From contig JALHOT010000009.1 in the NCBI GenBank assembly GCA_022842845.1, positions 1-64,000 of the forward strand: a stretch of 64,000 nt of DNA, given 5' to 3'. The DNA is from Cyclobacteriaceae bacterium (lineage in GTDB: Bacteria; Bacteroidota; Bacteroidia; Cytophagales; Cyclobacteriaceae). How positions within the stretch are numbered: position 1 is the stretch's first letter; each line of letters begins with the position of its first letter. The position numbers were made by a program, and so were the translations under genes. The notes below the pieces were generated by a model, which was not told where the DNA came from, searched no databases, and saw only the letters and a list, made by a program, of their open reading frames with translations. Below are positions 25,569-33,508 of this stretch, one piece after another.

Positions 25569-25939
25569 AACTGTATTGGAAAATGCCTGATGGTTTGAAG
25601 GTTCATTATCATCAGGAGCTTAACGACTACAAGAAGGAATTGGCTAAGGGGAATTTGCAAGTAGCCTGGCGGCACCTGGAACGTGCACATATTCTTGGTC
25701 AGCCCTGGCCGCGCGAACATTCTCATGTCCATTGGATTATGCTCGAGTTTGGGCTTCGAATAAAAGATATTAGAGAGATTGTGGGGCAAATCCCACGCTT
25801 GGTAGTGGGAGGCGTTAAATCATTTGTGGGCACTATTCCCGTGGGCAACACAGGTGGAGCCAATGTGCCACCCTTGCGACCAATGGAAATACCAGAAGAC
25901 CTTCAGGCCATTCTAAAACCTTATCGATCTATCCAATGA
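25565..25939 (+). CDS. DUF3703 domain protein
   Basis: The 124-residue soluble protein is recognised by YHQELNDYKKELAKGNLQ, AWRHLERAHILGQPWP and HSHVHWIMLEFGLR, the core of DUF3703, a small all-helical family often encoded beside Czc/Cad genes. Three His and a Trp are clustered in the HSHVHW segment. The start overlaps the previous frame by 4 bp and the stop overlaps the next gene by 4 bp. Molecular role unknown. Confidence 0.75.
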   Translation: MKLYWKMPDGLKVHYHQELNDYKKELAKGNLQVAWRHLERAHILGQPWPREHSHVHWIMLEFGLRIKDIREIVGQIPRLVVGGVKSFVGTIPVGNTGGANVPPLRPMEIPEDLQAILKPYRSIQ

Positions 25940-26547
25940 TTACACTAATTGCCGGAAGTCTTGTACTGAGTGTATTACACGCCTTGATTCCAAATCATTG
26001 GCTTCCGGTATTAGCGATTGCAAGAAAAGAAGGTTGGTCATTGAGCCGCACGACATCTATTACGTTTATCGCAGGCTTGTCACATGCGTTGAGTACGGTG
26101 CTTGTAGGAATTGCCGTTGGCTTGATTGGCTTCACACTAGCTGATAAGATTAATTACTTTACTCACTTCATTGCGCCATCGGTACTTATCGCATTGGGAT
26201 TGTTCTACATCTATCAGCATCACAAACACAAACACTTCCATCTCCATAAGCATGACGAAATAGTTTCAGACAAGAAAGTTATTGCCAGCCTCGCTTTGGC
26301 GATGTTCTTTTCTCCTTGCCTGGAAATCGAAGCCTATTTTCTTTTGGCAGGCAGCCAGGGTTGGTGGATGGTTGTCATGCTTTCAACACTGTATACTGTA
26401 GTTACCGTTGGGGGCATGGTGGTTTGGGTACGCTTTACATACACAGGTCTTGTAAAACTTAATTGGCACTCGCTTGAGCACAATGCAGGCATCATAACAG
26501 GTGTCACGCTGGTGCTTACAGGAATCCTTTCATTTTTTGTTCATTAA
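25936..26547 (+). CDS. Multi-pass membrane protein with His-rich loop, probable metal transporter
   Basis: The 203-residue protein has about six hydrophobic helices and a central His-rich cytoplasmic or periplasmic loop (YQHHKHKHFHLHKHDE, around residues 94-109). The first helix motif HALIPNHWLPVLAIAR and SHALSTVLVG resemble the NicO/RcnA and related LysE-superfamily exporters, where paired His residues matter. The family assignment is tentative. Located between DUF3703 and a Zn/Cd ATPase, it probably aids divalent-metal export. Confidence 0.6.
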   Translation: MITLIAGSLVLSVLHALIPNHWLPVLAIARKEGWSLSRTTSITFIAGLSHALSTVLVGIAVGLIGFTLADKINYFTHFIAPSVLIALGLFYIYQHHKHKHFHLHKHDEIVSDKKVIASLALAMFFSPCLEIEAYFLLAGSQGWWMVVMLSTLYTVVTVGGMVVWVRFTYTGLVKLNWHSLEHNAGIITGVTLVLTGILSFFVH

Positions 26548-26560
26548 AAATCTTTCATTT

Positions 26561-28537
26561 ATGGATGATCATCAACATACAAATATTCAATCAGACGATG
26601 CTTGCTGCACACCTGATCAGATTACCGCCAATAAAAATAATAGCCTAAAACCCAATCTTACAGAAAATGAATCAGGCATTAGTAAGGAATGGTTGTTGAC
26701 AATAGCGAGTTTTATTTTACTGGCCACTGGTTTGGTATTTGATAATTGGATACATCCTTCGTGGTTTGAGAAAATGTTTCGCTTTGCTTGGTACGCTGTT
26801 GCTTATCTGCCGGTGGGTCTGCCGGTCTTACTCAAAGGAATTCGCATTGCCTTTCGTGGAGATGTGTTTACTGAATTTATTTTAATGAGTATCGCTACAC
26901 TTGGTGCATTTTATATTGGCGAATATCCCGAAGGCGTTGCTGTAATGCTTTTCTATACAGTTGGCGAACTTTTTCAGGATGCTGCCGTGAATAAAGCCAA
27001 GCGAAGCATAAAAGCATTAATGGATGTAAGGCCAGATAAGGCTAATGTGTTTAGAAACGGAAAATATGAAGAGGTTGATCCTACCAATGTGGCTGTTGGC
27101 GAAACCATTCAGATTAAAGTGGGTGAACGCGTTCCTCTTGATGGAGAAATATTAAGTGAGGGAAGTTCATTTAACACTGCTGCGCTCACGGGCGAAAGCA
27201 AACCTACTACGTTAGAAAAAGGTGAAACGGTGCTGGCAGGAATGATCAACGAATCAAAAGTAGTTGATTTAAAAGTCACAAAACTCTTCAACGAAAGTTC
27301 CCTTGCCCGAATCCTTGAGTTGGTGCAGAATGCAACAGGCCGGAAAGCAAAAACGGAATTGTTTATTCGAAGATTTGCCAATGTCTATACACCCATTGTT
27401 GTATTCCTTGCGGTAGCACTAACACTTTTACCTTTCTTCTTCGTGCAGGAATATGTGTTTGATCAATGGCTCTATCGCGCATTAATTTTTCTGGTCATAT
27501 CTTGTCCGTGTGCGTTGGTTGTTGCCATCCCTCTTGGATACTTCGGAGGTATTGGCGCAGGTTCTCGGAATGGAATATTGTTTAAGGGTTCCAATTATCT
27601 TGACTTGATGACACGTGTAGATACGGTTGTCATGGACAAAACCGGAACACTTACCAAAGGTGTTTTCAAAGTGCAGCAAGTTGTGAACAAGGGCATGAGT
27701 GAAAAAGAATGGATTCCGCTCGTGGCAGCATTGGAATCCAACTCAAATCATCCGGTTGCAAAAGCAGTTGTCGAGTATGCGAATGGGAAATTCGATAAGG
27801 TCGGTGTTGATAGCCTTGAAGAAATAAAAGGGCATGGTCTGAAAGGAAATGTACAGGGTAAGGAGGTTCTTGCTGGTAACGTTAGGCTCTTGTCTAAGTT
27901 TGGTGTTCAAGTAGATCAAGACACTATTGCTGTAACAGATACAATTGTTGCAGTGGCGGTAGACAAATCGTTTGCCGGATATTTAACAATCGCTGATGAA
28001 GTAAAGGAAGATAGCCCAGGTGCAATTAAGCTTATGCAATCTTTGGGAATTAAAACCATTATGCTTAGTGGCGACAAACAAGCAGTAGCTGATAAGGTGG
28101 CCAAATCATTAGGCATAGACCAAGCCTATGGCGATCTCCTTCCCGAACATAAGGTTGAAAAAGTCGAAGCAATAAAGAAAGATAAGAAAGAAGCTGTGGC
28201 ATTTGTTGGCGATGGGATTAACGATGCTCCTGTCCTTGCTTTAAGCGATGTGGGCATAGCAATGGGTGGCCTGGGTAGTGATGCAGCCATTGAAACCGCT
28301 GATATTGTTATACAAACCGATCAACCTTCGAAGATTGTAACCGCTATTAAAATCGGAAAAGCAACTAATAAAATCGTTTGGCAAAACATCGCCTTAGCTT
28401 TTGGAGTAAAGGTAATTGTAATGGTACTGGGCGCAGGAGGATTGGCCTCCATGTGGGAGGCAGTGTTTGCTGATGTGGGTGTAGCATTGCTGGCAATATT
28501 GAATGCCGTAAGGATTCAAAGAATGAAATTTCACTAA
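26561..28537 (+). CDS. Zn/Cd/Pb-translocating P-type ATPase (CPC motif)
   Basis: The start is set at the ATG at 26561 (MDDHQHTNIQSDDACC) because the longer frame overlaps the previous gene by 47 bp. The protein of about 658 residues has no HMA domain but has a short Cys-pair N-terminus (DDACCTPD). The transport-site motif is CPC (VISCPCALVVAIPLGYFGG, near 315), with DKTGTLT near 360, TGES in the actuator domain and GDGINDAPVLA near 555. The CPC plus GYFGGIG sequence fits the ZntA/CadA branch. Last gene of the plus-strand metal operon. Confidence 0.9.
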   Translation: MDDHQHTNIQSDDACCTPDQITANKNNSLKPNLTENESGISKEWLLTIASFILLATGLVFDNWIHPSWFEKMFRFAWYAVAYLPVGLPVLLKGIRIAFRGDVFTEFILMSIATLGAFYIGEYPEGVAVMLFYTVGELFQDAAVNKAKRSIKALMDVRPDKANVFRNGKYEEVDPTNVAVGETIQIKVGERVPLDGEILSEGSSFNTAALTGESKPTTLEKGETVLAGMINESKVVDLKVTKLFNESSLARILELVQNATGRKAKTELFIRRFANVYTPIVVFLAVALTLLPFFFVQEYVFDQWLYRALIFLVISCPCALVVAIPLGYFGGIGAGSRNGILFKGSNYLDLMTRVDTVVMDKTGTLTKGVFKVQQVVNKGMSEKEWIPLVAALESNSNHPVAKAVVEYANGKFDKVGVDSLEEIKGHGLKGNVQGKEVLAGNVRLLSKFGVQVDQDTIAVTDTIVAVAVDKSFAGYLTIADEVKEDSPGAIKLMQSLGIKTIMLSGDKQAVADKVAKSLGIDQAYGDLLPEHKVEKVEAIKKDKKEAVAFVGDGINDAPVLALSDVGIAMGGLGSDAAIETADIVIQTDQPSKIVTAIKIGKATNKIVWQNIALAFGVKVIVMVLGAGGLASMWEAVFADVGVALLAILNAVRIQRMKFH

Positions 28538-28560
28538 ACACTTAATTCGAATCAACGAAA

Positions 28561-28700
28561 TTTAACTTACTCCAACTTTTTTTGAAAAGTTTTAACTCAA
28601 TCTCAACTCTATTTTAACCCGCAGTTAGCTGCAATGAAATCTTGAAATCGTAAATAATCATTCACAATGTTTCACAATCCTTTAAAAACTTTAAGGGTGA
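28561..28700 (+). repeat. Array of degenerate 10-bp repeats (AATCNTTNAC), promoter of the 28703 regulator
   Basis: The best units are contiguous: AATCGTAAAT at 28646, AATCATTCAC at 28656, AATGTTTCAC at 28666, AATCCTTTAA at 28676 and AAACTTTAAG at 28686. Upstream, TTTAAC or CAAC cores recur every 10-11 bp (ends at 28566, 28576, 28596, 28607, 28618), so the array may have about 13 decayed units. It is in the same orientation relative to its gene as the arrays at 1031-1130 and 33417-33486. It lies between the end of the metal operon and the first control-module gene. Confidence 0.75.
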
Positions 28701-28702
28701 TT

Positions 28703-29005
28703 ATGGTCGTTGTCGATATTGCTCCCAAAACAGAAGAAATGAAAGTGAAGGAGGCAAGTGAGACTAAAAAGGAAGAGGTTTTTGTTTTAAAACCTCTTAC
28801 TCATAAACAGTTGGCAGAGATGTATGGGGTGAGTTGGTTGACCTTCCAGAATTGGATTAAAAAGGTGGAAAAGGAAGTGGGAAAGAAAACAGGGCACTTT
28901 TACCATGTGCCCCAAGTGCGAAAAATCTTTCAACTTTTCGGGATACCAAAGAAAATCAACGTTTCCGTTAATGATGTGGAGGAATTATTTAAGTCAGATA
29001 ACTAA
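28703..29005 (+). CDS. Small DNA-binding protein with MerR-like HTH (paralogue of 29876-30154)
   Basis: The conserved core is LTHKQLAEMYGVSWLTFQNW, then EVGKKTGHFYHVPQV, and a C-terminal KKINVSVNDVEELFK. The first part has the look of a helix-turn-helix with YGVS as the turn. The upstream frame is open to an ATG at 28667, but that lies inside the repeat array. The ATG at 28703 follows an AGGGTG sequence at good spacing, and 28739 is a further choice that aligns best with the paralogue start. It is convergent with the CI-like repressor gene and overlaps its end by 4 bp. Confidence 0.6.
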   Translation: MVVVDIAPKTEEMKVKEASETKKEEVFVLKPLTHKQLAEMYGVSWLTFQNWIKKVEKEVGKKTGHFYHVPQVRKIFQLFGIPKKINVSVNDVEELFKSDN

Positions 29006-29793
29006 GATTTCTTGAGTTGTTCTTTTAGAAGTACCATGTCGCCTTCCAGTGCATTAATTCTTTCGTACAATCCGGAAGGTTCTGGTGCCTGACGGGTGAG
29101 CTTGATTTTGAATTTCCAAACCTCTTTAATATTCTCAACTGGTAGAGGAAACGTTGGATACTGTGGGTCTTTGTTATCGGATTTACAAATAATTACGCCT
29201 CCTTTATCGAGGTAATTCAGGCAACGTTTCAAAACTATGTTATCAACTTCCTGGGCATTGTTTACCAAAATGTAAACGAAGCCGTCTTTAATCTCTTCCA
29301 GTCTCTCAACATATTCACCCACCACAATATCTCCAGGAAAAAATCCTGTACGATCAGCTAACATGCTGTATCCGCTTACCTCAAAAGCTCGGTACGTTCC
29401 GTGATTCAGACCAGGAAGCCAAAAGGTTGGAAGATGCTCAATGTATTCAGGTTGTTGCGCTCCTTGAAGGTATCCTGCCTGTGCTTTAATCGGAACCAGC
29501 ACAATATTATCTCTTCCGGTTTTATCCACAGTAGTGACTAAAGTCCTGACGGGAGATACAGTCATTTCTGATGGCTTTTTGCTCTTTGTATGCCCCACTA
29601 TATTATCCCAACTTGTTGAGTAGTACTTAACTATCTTATCAATTGACTCCAGAGAAGGGTACATTTGGCCACTTTCAATTTGTGAAACGGCTGAACGGCT
29701 TAAATCCACAGGAGCGCCAAATTCCTCCTGAGAAAGCCCTTTTTCCAGCCTCAAGACCTTAATTTGGTTCCCTAAGACACTCTTTGTCAGCAT
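29002..29793 (-). CDS. CI/LexA-like repressor: XRE HTH plus S24 peptidase domain
   Basis: The 263-residue protein has an XRE HTH in the first 60 residues (GLSQEEFGAPVDLSRSAVSQ, IESGQMYPS). A linker follows, and then an S24 domain with the catalytic Ser in FEVSGYSMLADR (near 141) and the Lys in NIVLKRCL (near 187), which are the residues for self-cleavage in LexA/CI proteins. It probably keeps the mobile element silent and is inactivated after DNA damage. It is divergent from the small gene at 29876, with direct and inverted repeats in between. Confidence 0.87.
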   Translation of the reverse strand: MLTKSVLGNQIKVLRLEKGLSQEEFGAPVDLSRSAVSQIESGQMYPSLESIDKIVKYYSTSWDNIVGHTKSKKPSEMTVSPVRTLVTTVDKTGRDNIVLVPIKAQAGYLQGAQQPEYIEHLPTFWLPGLNHGTYRAFEVSGYSMLADRTGFFPGDIVVGEYVERLEEIKDGFVYILVNNAQEVDNIVLKRCLNYLDKGGVIICKSDNKDPQYPTFPLPVENIKEVWKFKIKLTRQAPEPSGLYERINALEGDMVLLKEQLKKS

Positions 29794-29805
29794 AAATTTA
29801 TTTGT

Positions 29806-29839
29806 TTAGTAAAACTTGACAATATTAGTAAGCATTACT
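29806..29839. promoter_or_regulatory. Probable repressor operator between divergent genes
   Basis: TTAGTAA occurs at 29806 and again at 29825, 19 bp apart. The second copy is part of the inverted repeat AGTAA-GCA-TTACT at 29827-29839. The sites lie 13-46 bp upstream of the repressor ATG and 37-70 bp upstream of the gene at 29876, as expected for CI-type operators controlling both directions. Confidence 0.5.
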
Positions 29840-29875
29840 TAACATTGCAAACTGGCTGAGAAAATTATAAAGAGA

Positions 29876-30154
29876 ATGTATATGAAGCGTGAAATCACAA
29901 AAACCGAGGAAACCGGACACAAACCAGAAATTTTCGTCTTGAGACCATACAATCACAAGCAACTGGCGGACTTCTACGGAGTATGTTGGTTGACGTTTCA
30001 GAGATGGGTGAAAAAGAATGAAGACCAAATCGGAAAGAAGACTGGACACTTTTACAGTATTAACCAGGTACTTATTATCTTCAAGATATTTGGTATGCCT
30101 AAGCGATTCAAGGTCTCGTTGTCTGAGGTGGAGGAAATGTTTAAGGCTGCGTAG
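29876..30154 (+). CDS. Small DNA-binding protein (paralogue of 28703-29005)
   Basis: The 92-residue protein aligns over most of its length with the 28703 protein: NHKQLADFYGVCWLTFQRW, QIGKKTGHFYSINQV, IFGMPKRFKVSLSEVEEMFK. The identical GKKTGHFY segment and the HTH-like start indicate a recent common origin. It is transcribed away from the CI-like repressor, like Cro in a lambda-type switch. Which DNA it binds is unknown; the decamer arrays are a candidate. Confidence 0.65.
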   Translation: MYMKREITKTEETGHKPEIFVLRPYNHKQLADFYGVCWLTFQRWVKKNEDQIGKKTGHFYSINQVLIIFKIFGMPKRFKVSLSEVEEMFKAA

Positions 30155-30165
30155 AATCAAGTTGA

Positions 30166-30197
30166 AGGGGAAATAATTTAGATTAAATTTTTCCCCT
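30166..30197. terminator. Bidirectional terminator between convergent genes
   Basis: AGGGGAAA (30166-30173) pairs with TTTCCCCT (30190-30197) and the inner bases TAATTTA/TTAAATT extend the stem almost completely. It lies between the stop of the 29876 gene and the stop of merA, which run towards each other. Confidence 0.6.
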
Positions 30198-30219
30198 CCT
30201 TTAAATAAGTTCTGAAGTA

Positions 30220-31890
30220 TTAGGTAGCACAACAACTCAACTTCGACACGTCTTTTCCGAAGGTAATGGCAGCAAGCTTAATACCTTCGCCCAATGTGAG
30301 ATAGGGATAAAAACTCTCCGCTAATTCTTTGACGGTGATATTGTGCTTGATCGCCATACTTAATTGCTGTATCAATTCACCGCCTTCAGGTGCCACGATT
30401 CTTGCACCAATGAGTTTGTCGGTTTCAGTATTGCGAATGAGTTTAATAAATCCTCTTGTATCATTGGCTGCTAAGGCACGGGGTACATCACTCAGTGATA
30501 ATTTAGAAACTTCAAATGGAATATTTTGTGCTTCGGACTGGGCTTCATCTAATCCTGCTCCGGCTACTTGCGGATCAGTAAACACTACCCAGGGCAGTGA
30601 GGAGTAGTCCGTTTTCTTTTCTGCACCCGTAAAGGCGTTTTCAACAGCTATCTTGCCTTCATAGGCGGCTGTGTAAACAAAAGCAGGAGTATTGGTTACA
30701 TCACCAACAGCATAAATGTTCGGCACATTGGTTTCCATCTTTTCATTGACTGCTATATGCGCACTCTTTGTCAAGTGCACCCCGATGTTATGCAAACTCA
30801 ACTTTGAAGTATTCGGCACTGTACCACTGGCAACTACGATTTTTCCAGGCTCAACGATTTGAGTTGTGGTTCCATCCGGGCACCTGCAATAAATGATGGT
30901 GTCCTTACCTTTTTTTTCAAATTTTATTGCTCTGAAGTTGGGGAGTATTTCGATACCCTCGTTCTTCATGTTCCTTTCTAATTCTTCACTAATGTCCGGA
31001 GTTTGAGTGCGCAATACACGATCTGTAAATTCAATTATACGAACCTTAACACCTAACCTGTTATAAGCCATCGCGATCTCCAACCCAATATAACCAGCGC
31101 CCATCACGGTGATGCTTTCCGGTTTTTCCTCAAGGTCAAATAAACTCACGTTTGTCAGATACCCGATGTCTTTTAATCCCTCGATCTCAGGTACGTTAGT
31201 AGTAGCTCCGGTCGCAATAATAAATTTAATTGCAGTGTATTTGTCCTTACCATTAACCAAAATCGTTTTTGAATCTACAAACTCCGCTAACCCTTCTATC
31301 ATGTTTAGATTTTCAAACTCACTCACTACATCTATGTATTTTTTTTGTTGCAAAGTCGCAACAAGAGACTTCTTGTCTTTGATAACTTGGGCGAAATCAA
31401 TATCTGCTCCTTTCGGTTTCACTCCAGTGAAATTGGAATGACTGGCATGATAGACTGTCTCTGCTGCACGAATCAATGTTTTAGAAGGAACACACCCAAC
31501 GTTTACACATGTGCCTCCGAAAGGTAACCCTCCATTTACCATCAGTGTTGACAAACCTAATTCTTCAGCCTTTATAGCAGCCGAGAATGCAGCTGATCCC
31601 CCTCCGATAATAATCAGGTCAAAATGATTTTTGCCTGATCCCTGTTCTGAACCGTTTTCTACTACATGATAACTTCTAGAAGCATTTATAGTATTGATAA
31701 TTTCTTCCTTCGAAATAATGGAGGGATTAAATGTGAAGTCACCTTTTTTCTCTCCATAGGATACCTTTTTATTTATGATCCCGTCCTTTCCTGCAAAACG
31801 CTTTTCTATTGAGACAGCACAATGGTCACACGTCATTCCTTCGATCTTCAACGTCACCGTTGCCAACTGTTCATTCTTATTTTCAGTCAT
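30220..31890 (-). CDS. merA: Mercuric reductase with N-terminal HMA domain
   Basis: The start is set at the ATG at 31890 (MTENKNEQLATVTLKIEGMT), which removes the overlap with merP. The protein of about 556 residues has an HMA domain with GMTCDHC at 18-24. Next is a FAD-binding GGGSAAFSAA, then the redox-active CVNVGCVPS near 129, then an NAD(P) domain (VMGAGYIGLEIAMAY). The C-terminal Cys pair SCCAT receives Hg(II) from the thiols. It reduces Hg(II) to volatile Hg(0) in the cytoplasm with NADPH. Final gene of the minus-strand mer operon. Confidence 0.93.
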   Translation of the reverse strand: MTENKNEQLATVTLKIEGMTCDHCAVSIEKRFAGKDGIINKKVSYGEKKGDFTFNPSIISKEEIINTINASRSYHVVENGSEQGSGKNHFDLIIIGGGSAAFSAAIKAEELGLSTLMVNGGLPFGGTCVNVGCVPSKTLIRAAETVYHASHSNFTGVKPKGADIDFAQVIKDKKSLVATLQQKKYIDVVSEFENLNMIEGLAEFVDSKTILVNGKDKYTAIKFIIATGATTNVPEIEGLKDIGYLTNVSLFDLEEKPESITVMGAGYIGLEIAMAYNRLGVKVRIIEFTDRVLRTQTPDISEELERNMKNEGIEILPNFRAIKFEKKGKDTIIYCRCPDGTTTQIVEPGKIVVASGTVPNTSKLSLHNIGVHLTKSAHIAVNEKMETNVPNIYAVGDVTNTPAFVYTAAYEGKIAVENAFTGAEKKTDYSSLPWVVFTDPQVAGAGLDEAQSEAQNIPFEVSKLSLSDVPRALAANDTRGFIKLIRNTETDKLIGARIVAPEGGELIQQLSMAIKHNITVKELAESFYPYLTLGEGIKLAAITFGKDVSKLSCCAT

Positions 31891-31915
31891 AGTGTTATTA
31901 TCGTTGAGCGATAGT

Positions 31916-32308
31916 TCAATTTTTCTTTTTTGGAACACTGCAAGCGTGTGGGGTAGGGTCTTCCTTTTTTAATTCCTTTTTGGCGGTACCCGTTTTCGCT
32001 TCTGCTTTGTAGCCAGTCTCTTCAATGGCTTGGATAATCTCTTCCTCCTTAACGGTAGATGGGTCGTATGTAATTGTAGCCGAGTTACTAGTAAATTGAA
32101 CATCAGATTTTACTACACCTGCTTTTTTGGAAAGCGCAGTAGTAACATGATCAGCACAACCCTGGCAAGTCATTCCCGTAACAGTCAGTTCTACAACTTT
32201 TGTTTTAACTGTACCAAATGGTTTTTCTTGTGTTTGTCCGTATGCTGCTTTACACGAACATCCGCAAATCAAAGCTGTTGCCAAAAATGAAATGATAAGT
32301 GTTTTCAT
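31916..32308 (-). CDS. merP: Periplasmic mercury-binding protein, MerP-like with Cys tail
   Basis: The 130-residue protein has a signal or lipoprotein segment (LATALICGCSC) and an HMA domain with GMTCQGCADHV. A Lys-rich tail then ends in PHACSV. The HMA fold binds Hg(II) in the periplasm and passes it to MerT. The extra Cys in the tail is not usual for MerP. It lies between the MerTP fusion gene and merA. Confidence 0.8.
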   Translation of the reverse strand: MKTLIISFLATALICGCSCKAAYGQTQEKPFGTVKTKVVELTVTGMTCQGCADHVTTALSKKAGVVKSDVQFTSNSATITYDPSTVKEEEIIQAIEETGYKAEAKTGTAKKELKKEDPTPHACSVPKKKN

Positions 32309-32320
32309 ATATGTATGGTT

Positions 32321-32938
32321 CTAATTTTCTAATTCTTTTGTCTCGGTTACAGTGTAGCCGGTAGCATTCACAGCTTCTACCAGTTTTTCCTTCGTGGATT
32401 TGCTTGCATCATACTTTACTAAGCTTGTGCCTTGCTCATAAGAGGTATTGTGCTCCAGAACTCCGGGAACCCCATCTAAAGCATGGTTCACATGCTCTGA
32501 ACAGCTTTGACAAGTCATGCCAGAAATTTTCAATTCCACTTGTCGTACATTATTACTTTCAACGATCACAACATTCGCTACCGGGCTCTTCGGATAAAAA
32601 ATATGCGCATAATGAGGGAACGAAATCATCAACGTGGCAACGACCGTAATGACACTAAGAAAAGTCTTACTATGCCAGAAGGAAGGCTTTTCCTCAGTTT
32701 CACATTCGCAATTTATTTCTTCCTTTTTTCGTGGCTTTAATTTTTGATACCAAGCGAAGGCAAATACCAGCACAGTCGCCCCTATTAAATAAGGTCGGTA
32801 AGGTTCTATCCACGAAAAGGATGAAGCGATTCCACTAATTCCGCCCACTAAGGCTAGCACTGGTGTGATGCAACATAAGGAAGCAGCTACAGCAGCAGCT
32901 ACGCCCAATACCCAACCCTTTTGACTTTCAGTTTTCAT
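32321..32938 (-). CDS. merTP: Mercuric transport protein MerTP fusion
   Basis: The 205-residue protein's N-terminal half is MerT-like, with SLCCITPVLALVGG in the first helix holding the Cys pair, a second helix, and cytoplasmic CEC. A third helix joins it to a C-terminal HMA domain with SGMTCQSCSEHV. Fusion of MerT and MerP is common in Bacteroidota. It takes Hg(II) through the inner membrane to MerA. Its start overlaps the end of the regulator gene by 4 bp. Confidence 0.88.
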   Translation of the reverse strand: MKTESQKGWVLGVAAAVAASLCCITPVLALVGGISGIASSFSWIEPYRPYLIGATVLVFAFAWYQKLKPRKKEEINCECETEEKPSFWHSKTFLSVITVVATLMISFPHYAHIFYPKSPVANVVIVESNNVRQVELKISGMTCQSCSEHVNHALDGVPGVLEHNTSYEQGTSLVKYDASKSTKEKLVEAVNATGYTVTETKELEN

Positions 32939-33312
32939 ATTGAGATAGTATTTTGATTCATCTGATCAATGGTCTTGAAAAAAGGCTTTAGAATCTTCAA
33001 GTTTTCAGACCGAAGTGAGTAAAAAATAGTCTGACCAACTTTGCGTGCTTCAATGATATTGCCGTCTTTGAGTTTGCGAAGATGCTGAGAAATGGCAGGA
33101 ACGCTCATGCCGAGAATGTCGCTCAAATCACAAGGACAAAGTTCATTTTCTTCTTCGAGCAGGTAGAGAATTTTAAGCCTCACTTCATTTCCTGCAAGGG
33201 AGAGAATATTTCCGAGCTGGGAGAAAGATTTGGCATTTGCCAAAACTTTATCCCTGCACTGTTTTATTTGGTTCTGATCGGCAAAAACGCGAATACAGGT
33301 ATTTTTCTCCAT
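32935..33312 (-). CDS. ArsR/SmtB-family regulator of the mer operon
   Basis: The start is set at the ATG at 33312 (MEKNTCIRVFADQNQ). The winged-helix domain has LAGNEVRLKILYLLEEE, a metal-binding ENELCPCDLSDILG in the alpha-3 region, MSVPAISQHLRKLKDGNI as recognition helix, and ARKVGQTIFYSLR as wing. The CPC motif is typical of metal-responsive ArsR repressors such as CadC and CmtR-like proteins. As first gene of the mer operon it probably represses from the inverted repeat at 33365-33384. It is used here instead of MerR. Confidence 0.83.
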   Translation of the reverse strand: MEKNTCIRVFADQNQIKQCRDKVLANAKSFSQLGNILSLAGNEVRLKILYLLEEENELCPCDLSDILGMSVPAISQHLRKLKDGNIIEARKVGQTIFYSLRSENLKILKPFFKTIDQMNQNTISI

Positions 33313-33364
33313 ATTTTGATTGTTTGTAAGCGACTTAACGGAACAAATAAACAAAGGTTTACTT

Positions 33365-33384
33365 ATTTAAGCAAATACTTAAAT
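33365..33384. promoter_or_regulatory. Inverted repeat, probable ArsR operator of mer operon
   Basis: ATTTAAG-CAAATA-CTTAAAT is a perfect 7-bp inverted repeat with a 6-bp spacer, about 53 bp upstream of the regulator ATG. A -7-like CAAAGGTT (minus strand AACCTTTG, one mismatch to TAnnTTTG) lies next to it at 33352-33359. Size and symmetry fit ArsR/SmtB operators. Confidence 0.6.
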
Positions 33385-33416
33385 ATAAAGTTTCTGTTCG
33401 ATCAAAAATGTCTAAT

Positions 33417-33486
33417 AATCACATTAAATCGTTAATAATCATTTACCATCATTCATTATTCTTTACAATCCTTAACCCTCACTTAG
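33417..33486 (+). repeat. Array of seven 10-bp repeats (AATCNTTNAC), promoter of the helicase operon
   Basis: Seven units follow at exactly 10 bp without spacers: AATCACATTA, AATCGTTAAT, AATCATTTAC, CATCATTCAT, TATTCTTTAC, AATCCTTAAC, CCTCACTTAG. The array ends 22 bp before the GTG start of the strawberry-notch gene. The unit is the same as in the arrays at 1031-1130 (opposite strand) and 28561-28700. No hairpin or long identity links the units, only the helical phase and the AATC/TTnAC core. Confidence 0.8.
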
Positions 33487-33508
33487 TCCCCATTCTACAT
33501 TTGGTAGG

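Noticed and set aside
28667-28702. Earlier ATG for the 28703 gene
   Set aside because: It lies inside the decamer array and adds residues (FHNPLKTLRVI) that come from the repeats and are absent in the paralogue.
29825-30235. 136-residue minus-strand frame
   Set aside because: It is antisense to the well-supported 92-residue regulator gene and to the terminator region; no protein features.
32935-33312. MerR as regulator of the mer operon
   Set aside because: The protein has the ArsR winged-helix pattern with LCPCDL, and the operator is an ArsR-like inverted repeat, not the 19-bp spaced MerR promoter.
1182-33354. Insertion sequences bordering the metal cargo
   Set aside because: No transposase gene or IS-like terminal repeats were found around or inside the cargo.
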